DNA of 64,000 nucleotides from JAOPZW01 sp963764585. Its GTDB lineage: Bacteria > Actinomycetota > Thermoleophilia > Solirubrobacterales > Solirubrobacteraceae. Each line of letters begins with the position of its first letter. The first letter of the stretch is position 1. The notes beneath the pieces are model-generated. The model did no database searches and had not been told where the DNA came from. It saw nothing but the letters and a program-made list of their open reading frames with translations. The position numbers and the translations under genes are program-made. Positions 1 through 8,083 of the stretch are shown one piece after another. The DNA lies in NCBI GenBank assembly GCA_963764585.1, contig CAVXTB010000003.1, positions 744,001-808,000 on the forward strand, given 5' to 3'.

Positions 1-1053
1 CAGCCCCGTGACGGCATCGGTGGCCGCCTCGCTGTGCAGCCGCGCGCGGTCCTCGGCGTTGGCGACCGCGGTGGCGATGAGGTCGGCGTAGTCGAGCAGG
101 TGCTCCTCGGCGCCGGGCGCGAAGCGGTCGGCCGCGTTCGCGCCGACCACGAGCGCGCCCCACAGGGTCGCGCCCGTGTGCACCGGCGCCGCCAGGCGCA
201 CGCGCCGCGGCGGCTCGTCGACCTCCTGGCGCGTGACCGCGGCGCCGGCGCGCAGGCGCTCGAGCACGCCGCCGGGCGGCAGGTCGCCGACCAGCGCGAC
301 GTCGACCTCGGTGCGCCCGTCGCGCGACCAGCGCCCGAGCAGGTCGTAGCGGTCGTCGTCGCGGAAGCGGACGATCGCGGCGGTGTCGGCGTCGAGCAGC
401 CGGCCGGCCTCCGACGAGACCAGCGCGAAGATCCCGGCCGGGGGCGACCCGGCGGCGACGGCGGTCGCGACCCGGCGCAGCGACGCGTGCTCCTCGGTCA
501 GGCGCCGCTGGCGTGTCCGCCCGCCGAGGACGACACCGCCGACGAGGAAGTAGGTCGGGACCACCACGATCAGCTCGCGGGCGAGGTTGCCGTCCGTCGC
601 GTTCGCGTCGTAGAGCAGCGGCAGCGCGTGGACGACCGCGCAGCCCAGCCAGTAGGCGATGGCCTGGCGCGGCGTGCAGAACAGCGCCACGTAGACGACG
701 ACGAACCACAGGTAGTTGAGGGTGGGGGAGTCCGCGCCGCCGGTGGCGGGCACGAGCGCGACCCCGGCGCACAGGCCGAGGATCGTCGAGACGTGGACGG
801 CCGCCATCGGCGTGTGCGGCCAGGGTGGCGCGACCAGCAGCAGCGTTCCCCAGGCCACGCCGAACCCGGCGACGAGCCAGACGACCCACAACGGGTGCAC
901 GTCCGAGCCGGGCAGCGCGAGCCCGAGGAGCGTCGTCGCCGCGGCGCTCAACCACAGCACACCGGCCACGCGGCTCGCGAGATCGCGCTCGGCCAGGCTG
1001 GCGAACGGCATCCGTCCCCGCGACGGCACTGACGGCTGGTGGCGTCCCTGCAC
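1..1053 (-). CDS. Membrane sensor protein with GAF and (cut-off) GGDEF domain, partial
   Basis: The gene runs off the left edge of the window, so only the N-terminal part is seen. A GTG at 1053 follows a GGAGGAGG ribosome site. After about 20 residues come four to five hydrophobic segments (residues about 30-165), then a GAF-like domain. The last visible residues read ATDAVTGL, which matches the opening of a GGDEF domain (D-x-L-T-G-L). I infer a membrane-anchored diguanylate cyclase, which would make cyclic di-GMP in response to a bound signal. The catalytic GGDEF motif itself lies outside the window, so activity cannot be judged. Confidence 0.75.
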   Translation of the reverse strand, partial: MQGRHQPSVPSRGRMPFASLAERDLASRVAGVLWLSAAATTLLGLALPGSDVHPLWVVWLVAGFGVAWGTLLLVAPPWPHTPMAAVHVSTILGLCAGVALVPATGGADSPTLNYLWFVVVYVALFCTPRQAIAYWLGCAVVHALPLLYDANATDGNLARELIVVVPTYFLVGGVVLGGRTRQRRLTEEHASLRRVATAVAAGSPPAGIFALVSSEAGRLLDADTAAIVRFRDDDRYDLLGRWSRDGRTEVDVALVGDLPPGGVLERLRAGAAVTRQEVDEPPRRVRLAAPVHTGATLWGALVVGANAADRFAPGAEEHLLDYADLIATAVANAEDRARLHSEAATDAVTGL

Positions 1054-1113
1054 GGGCTCTCCTCCTCCCTGCGTCGGGCGAACGGATACCCAGCCGCCGG
1101 CGCTTCGATGCGC

Positions 1114-1866
1114 TCACCTCTGCTCGCGCGGACACCAGTACGTGGTGCGTCCGCCGACCACGCCGCGCTCCATCGCGGTTCCGCAGCGCGGGCAGTGCCC
1201 GCCCCGCCGGCGCTCGGGGATGACCTCGGTCACCCCGGCGTGGCCCCTGCGCACGGACATGCGGATGATCGTGCGCATGTCGCGCCACAGGCGGTCGACC
1301 TCCGCGTCGTCGAGGTCGGCGGCGGGGCGCCGCGGGTCGACGAGCGTGCGCCAGAGGATCTCGTCGGCCATCAGGTTCCCGATCCCGGCCATGACGGCCT
1401 GGTCCATGAGGCGCGCCTTGATCGGCGCCCGGCTGCGGCGCAGCAGCTCGCGGAAGGTGTCGCGATCGACGTCGGCGGCATCGGGCCCGAGGGCGGCGAT
1501 GTCGGGCTCCAGGCGCGCGCGGCCCAGGCGGCGCTTGTCGCGCAGCGCCAGCGTGCCGCCGTCCTCGAAGCGCAGGACGAAGCGGTCCCAGTTGCGCTCG
1601 GCGGGCTCCTCGTCGATGGCGATGCGGCCCGCCATGCCGAGGTGCAGCCCGAGGGCCGGGCCGTCGCCGGAGGTCTCGATCCACATGGACTTGCCGCGCC
1701 GGTGCACGGCGGTCAGCTCGCGCCCGACGAGCGCGTCGGCGATCTCGCCGGGCGCGTGCGGGCGCGAGACGTAGGTGTCGCCGTCGTCGACGGCGGCGAT
1801 GCGGCGGTGCAGCCCGTGCGCCTCGATGTGCCGCCGGGCGGACTCGACGTCGGGGAGCTCGGGCAC
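1114..1866 (-). CDS. Fpg/Nei-family DNA glycosylase
   Basis: This 250-residue protein begins MPELPDVE: the proline after the initiator Met is the family's Schiff-base nucleophile and the next Glu is catalytic. Proteins of this family excise oxidised bases and cut the abasic site by beta/delta elimination. A C-terminal zinc-finger-like segment (CPRCG ... YWCPREQR) is present, but the usual final Cys of the second C-x2-C pair is Glu. The GTG start at 1866 is fixed by the N-terminal motif. It lies 9 bp after the ferredoxin stop and may be read with the sucC-sucD-ferredoxin operon. Fpg versus Nei specificity cannot be decided here. Confidence 0.9.
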   Translation of the reverse strand: MPELPDVESARRHIEAHGLHRRIAAVDDGDTYVSRPHAPGEIADALVGRELTAVHRRGKSMWIETSGDGPALGLHLGMAGRIAIDEEPAERNWDRFVLRFEDGGTLALRDKRRLGRARLEPDIAALGPDAADVDRDTFRELLRRSRAPIKARLMDQAVMAGIGNLMADEILWRTLVDPRRPAADLDDAEVDRLWRDMRTIIRMSVRRGHAGVTEVIPERRRGGHCPRCGTAMERGVVGGRTTYWCPREQR

Positions 1867-1875
1867 TCCGGGAGC

Positions 1876-2124
1876 TTAGGCCCGCTGCAGCTCGGCGCCC
1901 TCGTCGTAGAGCTTGAGCACGTGCACGGCGCCTGGCGGGGCGGCGTCCAGGCACAGGCCGCACAGCACGCACTCGTCGAGGTTCTCCTCGACGAGGACGA
2001 GGTGGCCGCTCCGCTCGGCGTAGATGTCGACGGGGCAGACCTCGGCGAGCTTGGCGGCAAGCTTGGCGTCCTGGGCCGCCGCGTCGTCGACCTCGACGCC
2101 GATGAAGATCGCGTCGGCTCTCAC
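1876..2124 (-). CDS. Small FixX-like 4Fe-4S ferredoxin
   Basis: This 82-residue protein has an upstream Cys-Pro (VCPVDIY, about residue 29) followed by CVLCGLC (about residue 54), the order seen in FixX-type ferredoxins. Together they give four cysteines for one 4Fe-4S cluster. A classic second cluster cannot form because the residue after the triplet that would be Cys is Ala. The GTG start overlaps the sucD stop by four bases (GTGA), which indicates translational coupling. It is probably an electron carrier. Its partner is not visible; the nearby P450 is one possibility, by context only. Confidence 0.8.
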   Translation of the reverse strand: MRADAIFIGVEVDDAAAQDAKLAAKLAEVCPVDIYAERSGHLVLVEENLDECVLCGLCLDAAPPGAVHVLKLYDEGAELQRA

Positions 2125-3044
2125 GCTGCGCTCCTCTCGGCCAGCTTGCTCCGCATCAGACCGGGGATGTCCTCGATGCGCTCGGCCACGACGATCCCGG
2201 CGTCGGCCAGGCGCGCGATCTTCTCGCTCGCCGTGTCCTCCTTGCCCTCGACGATCGTGCCGGCGTGGCCGAAGCTCATGCCCGGCATCTCGTCCATGAA
2301 GCGGCCGGCCATGAAGGCGACGATCGGCAGGCGCGAGTCGTTCTCGGTCACCCAGCGCGCGAGCTCGGCCTCCATGCGCCCGCCGGGCTCGGTGTAGATG
2401 ACGATGCCCTCGGTGTGCTCGTCGGCCTCGAAGAGCGGCATCAGCTCGGCGTAGCTCGAGCCGATGATCGCGTCGCCGCCGATCGAGACCGCGGTCGACT
2501 GGCCGAGGCCGGCGGCGCTGAGCGTCGAGGACATCTCGGTCGTCATGCCGCCCGAGCGCGAGATCACCCCGATCGGGCCCCGCGTGTAGGCCTTCGCGGC
2601 GTCCTTGGCGGGGCCGCCGATGCCGCCCATCTTGACGACGTCGGGGACGATGATCCCGAGGCAGTTGGGGCCGATGATGCGCGCGCCGCGTAGCGCGGCG
2701 AGCTCGACCATCTCGGCGACGTCGCGGCGCGGGATGCGCTCGGTCACGATGACGACGAGCTTGACGCCGTTCTCGACCGCCTCGAAGACCGCGTCCTTGG
2801 TGAACGCCGGCGGGACGGTGACGACGGAGCCGTCGATCGGGCGCCCGTGGTAGGCGACGGCCTGGTCGACGGTGTCGAAGACCGGCACGCCGTGGACGTC
2901 GCGGCCCTTGCGGCCGGGCGTGACGCCGCCGACGACCTTCGCGCCCTTGCCGTAGTCCAGGCACTCGCGGGTGAGGTTGACCGCCTCGCGCCCGGTGATG
3001 CCCTGGACGATGAAGGTGGTGGTCTCGTCGATGAGGATGCTCAT
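2121..3044 (-). CDS. sucD: Succinyl-CoA synthetase alpha-like subunit (acid-CoA ligase)
   Basis: This 307-residue protein matches the ADP-forming acyl-CoA ligase alpha subunit: an N-terminal CoA-binding Rossmann domain (QGITGREA, residues about 13-20) and the segment SFGHAGTIVEG, which carries the histidine that is phosphorylated during catalysis. ATG at 3044 overlaps the sucC stop (ATGA), and its own stop overlaps the ferredoxin start. The pair could make succinyl-CoA or malyl-CoA. A malyl-CoA lyase gene under the same operator type lies close by, so malate-CoA ligase (MtkB-like) activity is a real alternative. The symbol marks the family, not a proven substrate. Confidence 0.85.
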   Translation of the reverse strand: MSILIDETTTFIVQGITGREAVNLTRECLDYGKGAKVVGGVTPGRKGRDVHGVPVFDTVDQAVAYHGRPIDGSVVTVPPAFTKDAVFEAVENGVKLVVIVTERIPRRDVAEMVELAALRGARIIGPNCLGIIVPDVVKMGGIGGPAKDAAKAYTRGPIGVISRSGGMTTEMSSTLSAAGLGQSTAVSIGGDAIIGSSYAELMPLFEADEHTEGIVIYTEPGGRMEAELARWVTENDSRLPIVAFMAGRFMDEMPGMSFGHAGTIVEGKEDTASEKIARLADAGIVVAERIEDIPGLMRSKLAERSAA

Positions 3045-4240
3045 GCCGCCCCCTGGACCGCGAGCCTCGCAGCCTCGTTGAGCGAGGTTGAGCGGTCGGC
3101 GTAGCGCACGCCGTAGCGCTCGAGGATCTTGAAGCCCTCCTCCTCCCAGGCGCCGGGGATCCGGAAGATCGAGATCTTCTCGGCCGGGTCGTAGCCGAGC
3201 TCCAGGCACGCCTTGACGACGCCGCGGGCGACGATGTCCACCCGCGTGTTGGAGACGATCGACATCATCACCGCGATCTTCTCGACGCCGGGCTTCTGCA
3301 GCACGAGCTTGGCCAGCCCGCACGCCTTGCGCACGCTCGGGTTGCCGCCGATCTCGCAGTAGTTGGCCGGCTTGCCGCCGTGCGCGCGGACGGCGTCGAA
3401 CAGCGTCAGCGAGCCGCCGCCGGCGCCGATGACGAGGCCGAGGTCGCCGTCGAACTCGGTGACGTTGCCGGCCACGCCGCGGTGGTCCATCGAGTCGACC
3501 GCCTCGCCGGCGAGCTCGAACTCGGTCGCCTCGCGCGCCTGGCGCGTCTCGTCGTCGCCGACACCGAGGTCGGCGAGCAGCGCGCGCTGGCGCGGGCGCG
3601 CCTCGTTCTCCATCTCCATGTGAGCGTCGAGCGCGACGAACGAGCCGTCCTGCAGCTCGCCGAGCGGGTTGATCTCGGCCAGCGTCATGTCGCGCTCGAC
3701 GAACAGGCGCGCCAGCGCGGTGAGGATCGGCACGAGCCGGTTGAGCTGGCGCCCGGTGACCCCGACCGAGGCGATGACCTCCTTGGCCTGGTAGTCGCTG
3801 AGCGGCAGGACGTTCGAGAAGTGCCCGCGCCCGACGTGGTCGGGATGGCTCTCGGCGACCTCCTCGATGTCGATGCCGCCCATGTCGCTGAACAGCATCA
3901 CCGGCTGCTTGCGGATCCCGTCCCAGACCACGCCGGCGTAGTACTCCTGCTCGACGCTCGCCTTCGGGTCGACGAGCACGCCGCGCGGCACGTGGCCGTT
4001 GATCGTCAGGCCGAGGACGTGCTCGGCCTTCGTGGCGGCCTCGTCGGGCGTGTCGGCGAACTGCACGCCGCCGGCCTTCATCCGCCCGCCGGTCAGCACC
4101 TGGGACTTGACGACGACCGGCTCGCCGATGCGCACCGCGATCTCGCGCGCCTCCTGGGGCGTCGTCGCGAAGCCGTAGTCGGTGACGGGGATCCCCGCCC
4201 GCTTGACGATCTCGCGGGCCTCGTACTCGAAGAACCTCAT
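3041..4240 (-). CDS. sucC: Succinyl-CoA synthetase beta-like subunit (acid-CoA ligase)
   Basis: This 399-residue protein has an N-terminal ATP-grasp domain (start MRFFEYEAREIVKRAG, then VVVKSQVLTGGRMKAGG) and a C-terminal CoA-ligase domain (GAGGGSLTLFDAV, then GGKPANYCEIGGNPS). It pairs with the next gene to join CoA to a dicarboxylic acid with ATP or GTP. It looks divergent from ordinary TCA-cycle SucC, for example NYCEIGGNPS where NFLDVGG is typical, which fits a specialised role. A 16-bp palindrome lies 22 bp upstream of the ATG. It is the first gene of a sucC-sucD-ferredoxin(-fpg) operon. Succinate versus malate as substrate is undecided. Confidence 0.85.
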   Translation of the reverse strand: MRFFEYEAREIVKRAGIPVTDYGFATTPQEAREIAVRIGEPVVVKSQVLTGGRMKAGGVQFADTPDEAATKAEHVLGLTINGHVPRGVLVDPKASVEQEYYAGVVWDGIRKQPVMLFSDMGGIDIEEVAESHPDHVGRGHFSNVLPLSDYQAKEVIASVGVTGRQLNRLVPILTALARLFVERDMTLAEINPLGELQDGSFVALDAHMEMENEARPRQRALLADLGVGDDETRQAREATEFELAGEAVDSMDHRGVAGNVTEFDGDLGLVIGAGGGSLTLFDAVRAHGGKPANYCEIGGNPSVRKACGLAKLVLQKPGVEKIAVMMSIVSNTRVDIVARGVVKACLELGYDPAEKISIFRIPGAWEEEGFKILERYGVRYADRSTSLNEAARLAVQGAA

Positions 4241-4262
4241 GGGAAAGCCAGACCCTAGTCGA

Positions 4263-4278
4263 TTGACTGCTCAGTCAA
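4263..4278. promoter_or_regulatory. Palindromic operator, copy 1 (upstream of sucC)
   Basis: TTGACTGCTCAGTCAA has perfect 7-bp arms around two central bases. It sits 22 bp upstream of the sucC ATG and downstream of the P450 stop. Three other copies lie at 6619, 7356 and 30437, all next to genes of the same metabolic theme. Length and symmetry fit a TetR-family site; the regulator is not in the window. Confidence 0.8.
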
Positions 4279-4360
4279 CGCCACCGCGAACGATCATGGA
4301 GGCGCTGGCGTTCGACGGCGACTTCGCCGCTGCGGGTTTCGTCGAGGTCCGGCCCGCGGG

Positions 4361-5515
4361 CTAACCGGCCGCGATCGGCAGGCGGGCGACGCCGCGCGTG
4401 TTGTGCGTCGCGACGCGCTCGATCTCGCCGTCGAGGCGGTAATCCGGCATCGCGCGCAGCGTCTCCTCGAGCACGATCCGGCCCTGCAGCCGCGCCAGCG
4501 GCGCGCCGAGGCAGTGGTGGATGCCTTCGCCGAAGGCGAGGTTGCGCTTGGCGTCGCGGGTGAGGTCGAGGTCGTCGGGCCGTTGCCAGCGGCGCTCGTC
4601 GCGGTTGGCGGCGGCCCACAGCAGCGCGACGCGGCCGCCGGCCGGGATCGTGACCCCGTGCAGCTCCACGGCGGCCGTCGCCGCGCGGACCTGGTACTGG
4701 ACCGGTGACTCGAAGCGCAGCAGCTCCTCGACCGCGCGCGGCGTGAGCGCTGCGTCGGCCGCGAGCAGCGCGCGCTGGTCGGGCCGTTCGGCGAGCGCGA
4801 CGAGCGCGTTGCCGACGAAGTCCGCCACCGTCTCGGTCCCGGCGACGTAGAGCAGGATGCAGAGGCCCGGGATCTCGGCGGGCTCGAGCTCGCCCCCGTC
4901 CTCGGCGGCGACGATGTCGGCGAGCAGGTCGTCGCGCGGCGCGGCGCGCCGTTCGCCGACGTGGGCGCGGAAGTACGCGCGCAGGCTCTCCGCGGCGCCG
5001 CGGGCGGCGGTCGGGAGCTCCGCGGCGTCGGGGTCGCGGCGGATCACGGCCCGCAGCCAGGCGCCGAGCACCGGCTCGTCCTCGACGGGAAGGCCGAGCA
5101 GCCGCGAGATGGTGCGCACGGGCAGCGCCCACGCGAGCGCCGCCGCGGCATCGAACCCGCCGTCGCGCGCCGCCGCAGCGAGCGTCCGCTGCACGTCGGC
5201 GCGGATGGTCGGTTCCATCGCGGCCACCGTGCCCGGCGTGAAGCGATCGCGCACGACCCGGCGCAGGCGATCGTGATCGGGCGGATCGGCGGCGATGAAG
5301 TTGCCGGCGCCCGTCAGCGACAGCGTGTCGTCGAGGTTGACGCCCTCGGCGCTGGAGAACGACCGCCACTCCCGCGCCGCCCGCTGCACGTCGTCGAACC
5401 GGCTGAGCGCCCAGAAGTCGCGATCGTCGTTGCGGTAGACGGGGAAGCGAGCGCGCAGCTCGCGGTACGCGGCGTATGGATCGTCCTGGACGAGGGGGTC
5501 GTAGGCGACCGCCAT
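4361..5515 (-). CDS. Cytochrome P450
   Basis: This 384-residue soluble bacterial P450 has the I-helix oxygen-activation motif AGTET (about residue 230), the E-x-x-R helix (EELLR) and the heme loop FGEGIHHCLGAPLAR with the Cys thiolate ligand near residue 338. It should hydroxylate a small hydrophobic substrate using electrons from a ferredoxin. It lies 22 bp downstream of the malyl-CoA lyase gene on the same strand and is probably co-transcribed with it from the operator-controlled promoter at 6619. The nearby ferredoxin gene (1876-2124) is a possible redox partner. The substrate is unknown. Confidence 0.93.
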   Translation of the reverse strand: MAVAYDPLVQDDPYAAYRELRARFPVYRNDDRDFWALSRFDDVQRAAREWRSFSSAEGVNLDDTLSLTGAGNFIAADPPDHDRLRRVVRDRFTPGTVAAMEPTIRADVQRTLAAAARDGGFDAAAALAWALPVRTISRLLGLPVEDEPVLGAWLRAVIRRDPDAAELPTAARGAAESLRAYFRAHVGERRAAPRDDLLADIVAAEDGGELEPAEIPGLCILLYVAGTETVADFVGNALVALAERPDQRALLAADAALTPRAVEELLRFESPVQYQVRAATAAVELHGVTIPAGGRVALLWAAANRDERRWQRPDDLDLTRDAKRNLAFGEGIHHCLGAPLARLQGRIVLEETLRAMPDYRLDGEIERVATHNTRGVARLPIAAG

Positions 5516-5537
5516 CCAGAGATCGTATCACTGGATG

Positions 5538-6605
5538 TCAGCCGGTGGAAGCCGGCGTGAACCCGTACGCCTCGGCCAGCTCGGGGTCCTTGGCCGCCAG
5601 CATCTCGGCCAGGTCGACCATCACGCGGCACTGCTTCCAGGTCGCGTCGTCCTGCATCTTGCCGTCGATCATGTGCACGCCGGCGCCGTCGGGGATCGCC
5701 TCGATGACCTTCTTGGCGAAGGCGACCTCGTCGGGGTCGGGGGAGAAGACCTTCTTGGCGATGTCGATCTGGGCCGGGTGCAGCGACCAGGCGCCGACGC
5801 AGCCGAGCAGGAAGGCGGCGCGGAACTGCGTCTCGCAGCCGAGGACGTCCTTGATGTCGCCGTACGGGCCGTAGAAGGGGAGGATGCGCGCGGCCGTGCA
5901 GGCGTCGACCATGCGCGCGATCGAGTAGTGCCACGGGTCCTGCTGGGCGCTGACGCGCGGGGCGTCGAAGTCGTCGGGATCGGGGTCCTCGATGACGCGG
6001 TAGCCGGGGTGCCCGCCGCCGACGCGCGTCGTCTTCATGCGCCGCGACGCGGCCAGGTCGGCGGGGCCGAAGCTCATGCCCTGCATGCGCGGGCTGGCGG
6101 TCGCGATCTCCTCGAGGTTGGTGACGCCCAGCGACGTCTCGAGGATCGCGTGGACGAGGATCGGGCGGTCGAGGCCGGCCTTGGCCTCCAGCTGGGCGAG
6201 CAGGCGATCGACGTAGTGGATGTCCCACGGCCCCTCGACCTTGGGGACCATGATCACGTCGAGGCGGTCGCCGATCTCGGCGACGAGCCGCGTGAGCTCG
6301 TTGAGCACCCAGGGCGACTCGAGCGCGTTGACCCGCGTCCACAGCGCCGTCGAGCCCAGCTCGATCTCGCGCCCGACGCGCAGCAGGCCCTCGAGCGCGG
6401 CCTCCTTGCGGTCGATCGGGATCGCGTCCTCGAGGTTGCCGAGCAGGACGTCGGTCTTCGTGGCGATGTCGGCGGCCTTGGCCACCATCTTCTCGTTGGA
6501 GAAGTCCAGGAAGTGGATCATCCGCGCGGGCCGCACCGGGATCTCGGCCAGCGGCGCGGGCGCTCCGATGGCGAGCGGCTTGAGGAAGTCGCGGGGGTTG
6601 CGCAT
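5538..6605 (-). CDS. mcl: L-malyl-CoA / beta-methylmalyl-CoA lyase
   Basis: This 355-residue CitE/HpcH-family protein resembles, from memory, the Chloroflexus malyl-CoA lyase: FLKPLAIGAP at the N terminus, GNLEDAIP, VIMVPKVEGPWDIH, MSFGPADLAASR and DGKMQDDATWKQ. The enzyme splits malyl-CoA to acetyl-CoA and glyoxylate and methylmalyl-CoA to propionyl-CoA and glyoxylate, a key step of the ethylmalonyl-CoA pathway and 3-hydroxypropionate cycle. ATG 6605 is chosen because homologues start there and because the alternative ATG at 6617 would fall inside a probable -10 region. The palindrome at 6619 lies just upstream; P450 follows after 22 bp. Confidence 0.9.
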   Translation of the reverse strand: MRNPRDFLKPLAIGAPAPLAEIPVRPARMIHFLDFSNEKMVAKAADIATKTDVLLGNLEDAIPIDRKEAALEGLLRVGREIELGSTALWTRVNALESPWVLNELTRLVAEIGDRLDVIMVPKVEGPWDIHYVDRLLAQLEAKAGLDRPILVHAILETSLGVTNLEEIATASPRMQGMSFGPADLAASRRMKTTRVGGGHPGYRVIEDPDPDDFDAPRVSAQQDPWHYSIARMVDACTAARILPFYGPYGDIKDVLGCETQFRAAFLLGCVGAWSLHPAQIDIAKKVFSPDPDEVAFAKKVIEAIPDGAGVHMIDGKMQDDATWKQCRVMVDLAEMLAAKDPELAEAYGFTPASTG

Positions 6606-6618
6606 GCCCAGGACCATA

Positions 6619-6634
6619 TTGACTGGTCAGTCAA
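6619..6634. promoter_or_regulatory. Palindromic operator, copy 2 (upstream of mcl)
   Basis: TTGACTGGTCAGTCAA has the same 7-bp arms as copy 1 with a GT centre. On the minus strand its right arm runs into CAATAT, a plausible -10, followed by a very short leader to the mcl ATG at 6605. A bound repressor would block this promoter. Confidence 0.8.
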
Positions 6635-6695
6635 CGTGGTGCCGGCAGCGGACGCGGCGGGTGTCGTCCGGGCCCGCGAGTGGTATGCCTTGTGC

Positions 6696-7355
6696 ATGCG
6701 CCGCGCAGCGCTCGCCGCGCTCGTCGTCGCCCTCGCCGCATCGTCGCCGGCGCAGGCCCATCGCGTCCGCGTCCAGGCGCCGGCGCAGTTCCAGGTGTCG
6801 CTGGCCCAGATCCGCTACGCCGTCCCGCACGGGCCGCGGCCGGCGCTGCACGTGGCGCTGGCCGGCCCCAACGGCCTGGACTACGTCGCCGCGGCGCTGC
6901 CGCGCCACCAGCCGCGCCGCGCGCTCGTGGCGCTCGTGGCGATCGTCAACCGCCGCCCGCGCGGCTCGCTCGCGCCAGACCTGGCCCACATCCTCCTGCG
7001 CACGCGACCGGCGCGCCCGCTGAGCGCGCCGCGCATCGGCAACGCGATGGATGTCCTCGGCGCCCAGCACCCGGCGACGTCGCCGGCCTGCGCGCTCGGC
7101 GCCCTCGCGGTCGGCGACCTGCGCTTCGCGCTGCGCGCCGGCTCGGCGCCGTCCGGCTACGGCGCCCGATCGACCATCGTCCAGGCGCTCGCCGCGGCCT
7201 GCCGGCGCCCGGTCGACCCCGCATTCCGCCTGGCCGTGGCCCCGCCGCCGAGCCAGCCCGAGCCTCCGCCGCCCCCGGGCTGCCCGCCCTGCAGGCCGGT
7301 CCCGTTGCGCATCGTGTGCCCGCAGCAGCCTCCGCCGGCGATCTGCCCGGCGTGA
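6696..7355 (+). CDS. Secreted protein of unknown function
   Basis: This 219-residue protein starts with a clear signal peptide (MRRAALAALVVALAA, cleavage near AQA). The mature part has no domain I recognise. It contains scattered cysteines and a proline-rich tail (PPPSQPEPPPPPGCPPC), which suggests an extracellular or cell-wall location. The ATG at 6696 was chosen for the signal peptide. It is divergent from mcl, and the mcl operator at 6619-6634 lies in the shared upstream region. Its TGA directly abuts the next operator copy at 7356. No function is proposed. Confidence 0.7.
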   Translation: MRRAALAALVVALAASSPAQAHRVRVQAPAQFQVSLAQIRYAVPHGPRPALHVALAGPNGLDYVAAALPRHQPRRALVALVAIVNRRPRGSLAPDLAHILLRTRPARPLSAPRIGNAMDVLGAQHPATSPACALGALAVGDLRFALRAGSAPSGYGARSTIVQALAAACRRPVDPAFRLAVAPPPSQPEPPPPPGCPPCRPVPLRIVCPQQPPPAICPA

Positions 7356-7371
7356 TTGACTGCTCAGTCAA
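7356..7371. promoter_or_regulatory. Palindromic operator, copy 3 (upstream of maoC-like gene)
   Basis: TTGACTGCTCAGTCAA is identical to copy 1. It begins one base after the stop of the preceding secreted-protein gene and lies 50 bp before the ATG at 7422. The position fits control of the hydratase gene. Confidence 0.8.
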
Positions 7372-7421
7372 TGACGGCGTCCACGGGCTCCGTCATCGAC
7401 GCAGACCAAGGGAGCGAAACG

Positions 7422-7979
7422 ATGTCCGACACCACGTCGACGGCCGTCGAGACCGATCAGGCAGCCCGCGAGGCCAGTGGCGCACACCCATATGGCCGCT
7501 ATCTCGAGGAGTTCGAGGTGGGGGCCGTCTACAAGCACTGGCCCGCCAAGACGGTGACCGAGGCCGACGACCACCTCTTCTGCCTGATCACCATGAATCA
7601 CCATCCGCTGCACATCAACGACGTCTACGCGGCGCAGTCCCAGCAGGGGCGCAACGTGGTCGTCGGGCCGCTCGTGTACTCGCTGGCCCTGGGGATGAGC
7701 GTCTCTGACGTGTCCGGCAAGGCGATCGCCAACCTGGCCACCGAGGAGCTCAAGCACCCCGCGCCGGTCTTCCACGGCGACACGCTGTTCGTGGAGTCGG
7801 AGGTCCTCGAGAAGCGCGAATCGCAGTCCAAGCCCGATCGAGGCACCGTCAAGGTCCACACCCGCGTTCACAACCAGGACGGCGTGCTCGTGGCGGAGTT
7901 CAAGCGCCTCGTGCTCGTGCCCCGCCGGCCGGGAGAAGGCGTGGGATCTACGGATGCGGCCGAGGGCAACGTGGAGTAA
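7422..7979 (+). CDS. MaoC-family (R)-hydratase, probable mesaconyl-CoA-type hydratase
   Basis: This 185-residue single hot-dog-fold protein carries the MaoC/hydratase-2 signature: EADDHLFCLITMNHHPLHIND (residues about 46-66), with the Asp and His of the catalytic motif. Such enzymes add water across enoyl-CoA double bonds. Given the neighbouring malyl-CoA lyase and the shared operator, beta-methylmalyl-CoA/mesaconyl-CoA interconversion is the best guess. Mycobacteria keep a similar 185-residue MaoC protein next to a CitE-like lyase. ATG 7422 follows AAGGGAG; an in-frame TTG at 7356 would start inside the operator. PEP carboxykinase follows 104 bp later. Confidence 0.82.
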   Translation: MSDTTSTAVETDQAAREASGAHPYGRYLEEFEVGAVYKHWPAKTVTEADDHLFCLITMNHHPLHINDVYAAQSQQGRNVVVGPLVYSLALGMSVSDVSGKAIANLATEELKHPAPVFHGDTLFVESEVLEKRESQSKPDRGTVKVHTRVHNQDGVLVAEFKRLVLVPRRPGEGVGSTDAAEGNVE

Positions 7980-8083
7980 TCAACTACCACCGACGCGATG
8001 AGGGAGAACCCCCACCGCGATTTCGTTGTTCCGGCACAATCCCCGCCTTTCCTCTCGACAACCCAAGGAGTTGACCTGACCAA

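Noticed and set aside
7356..7979. MaoC-like gene starting at TTG 7356
   Set aside because: That codon is the first base triplet of the palindromic operator. ATG 7422 has a good ribosome site and fits homologue length.
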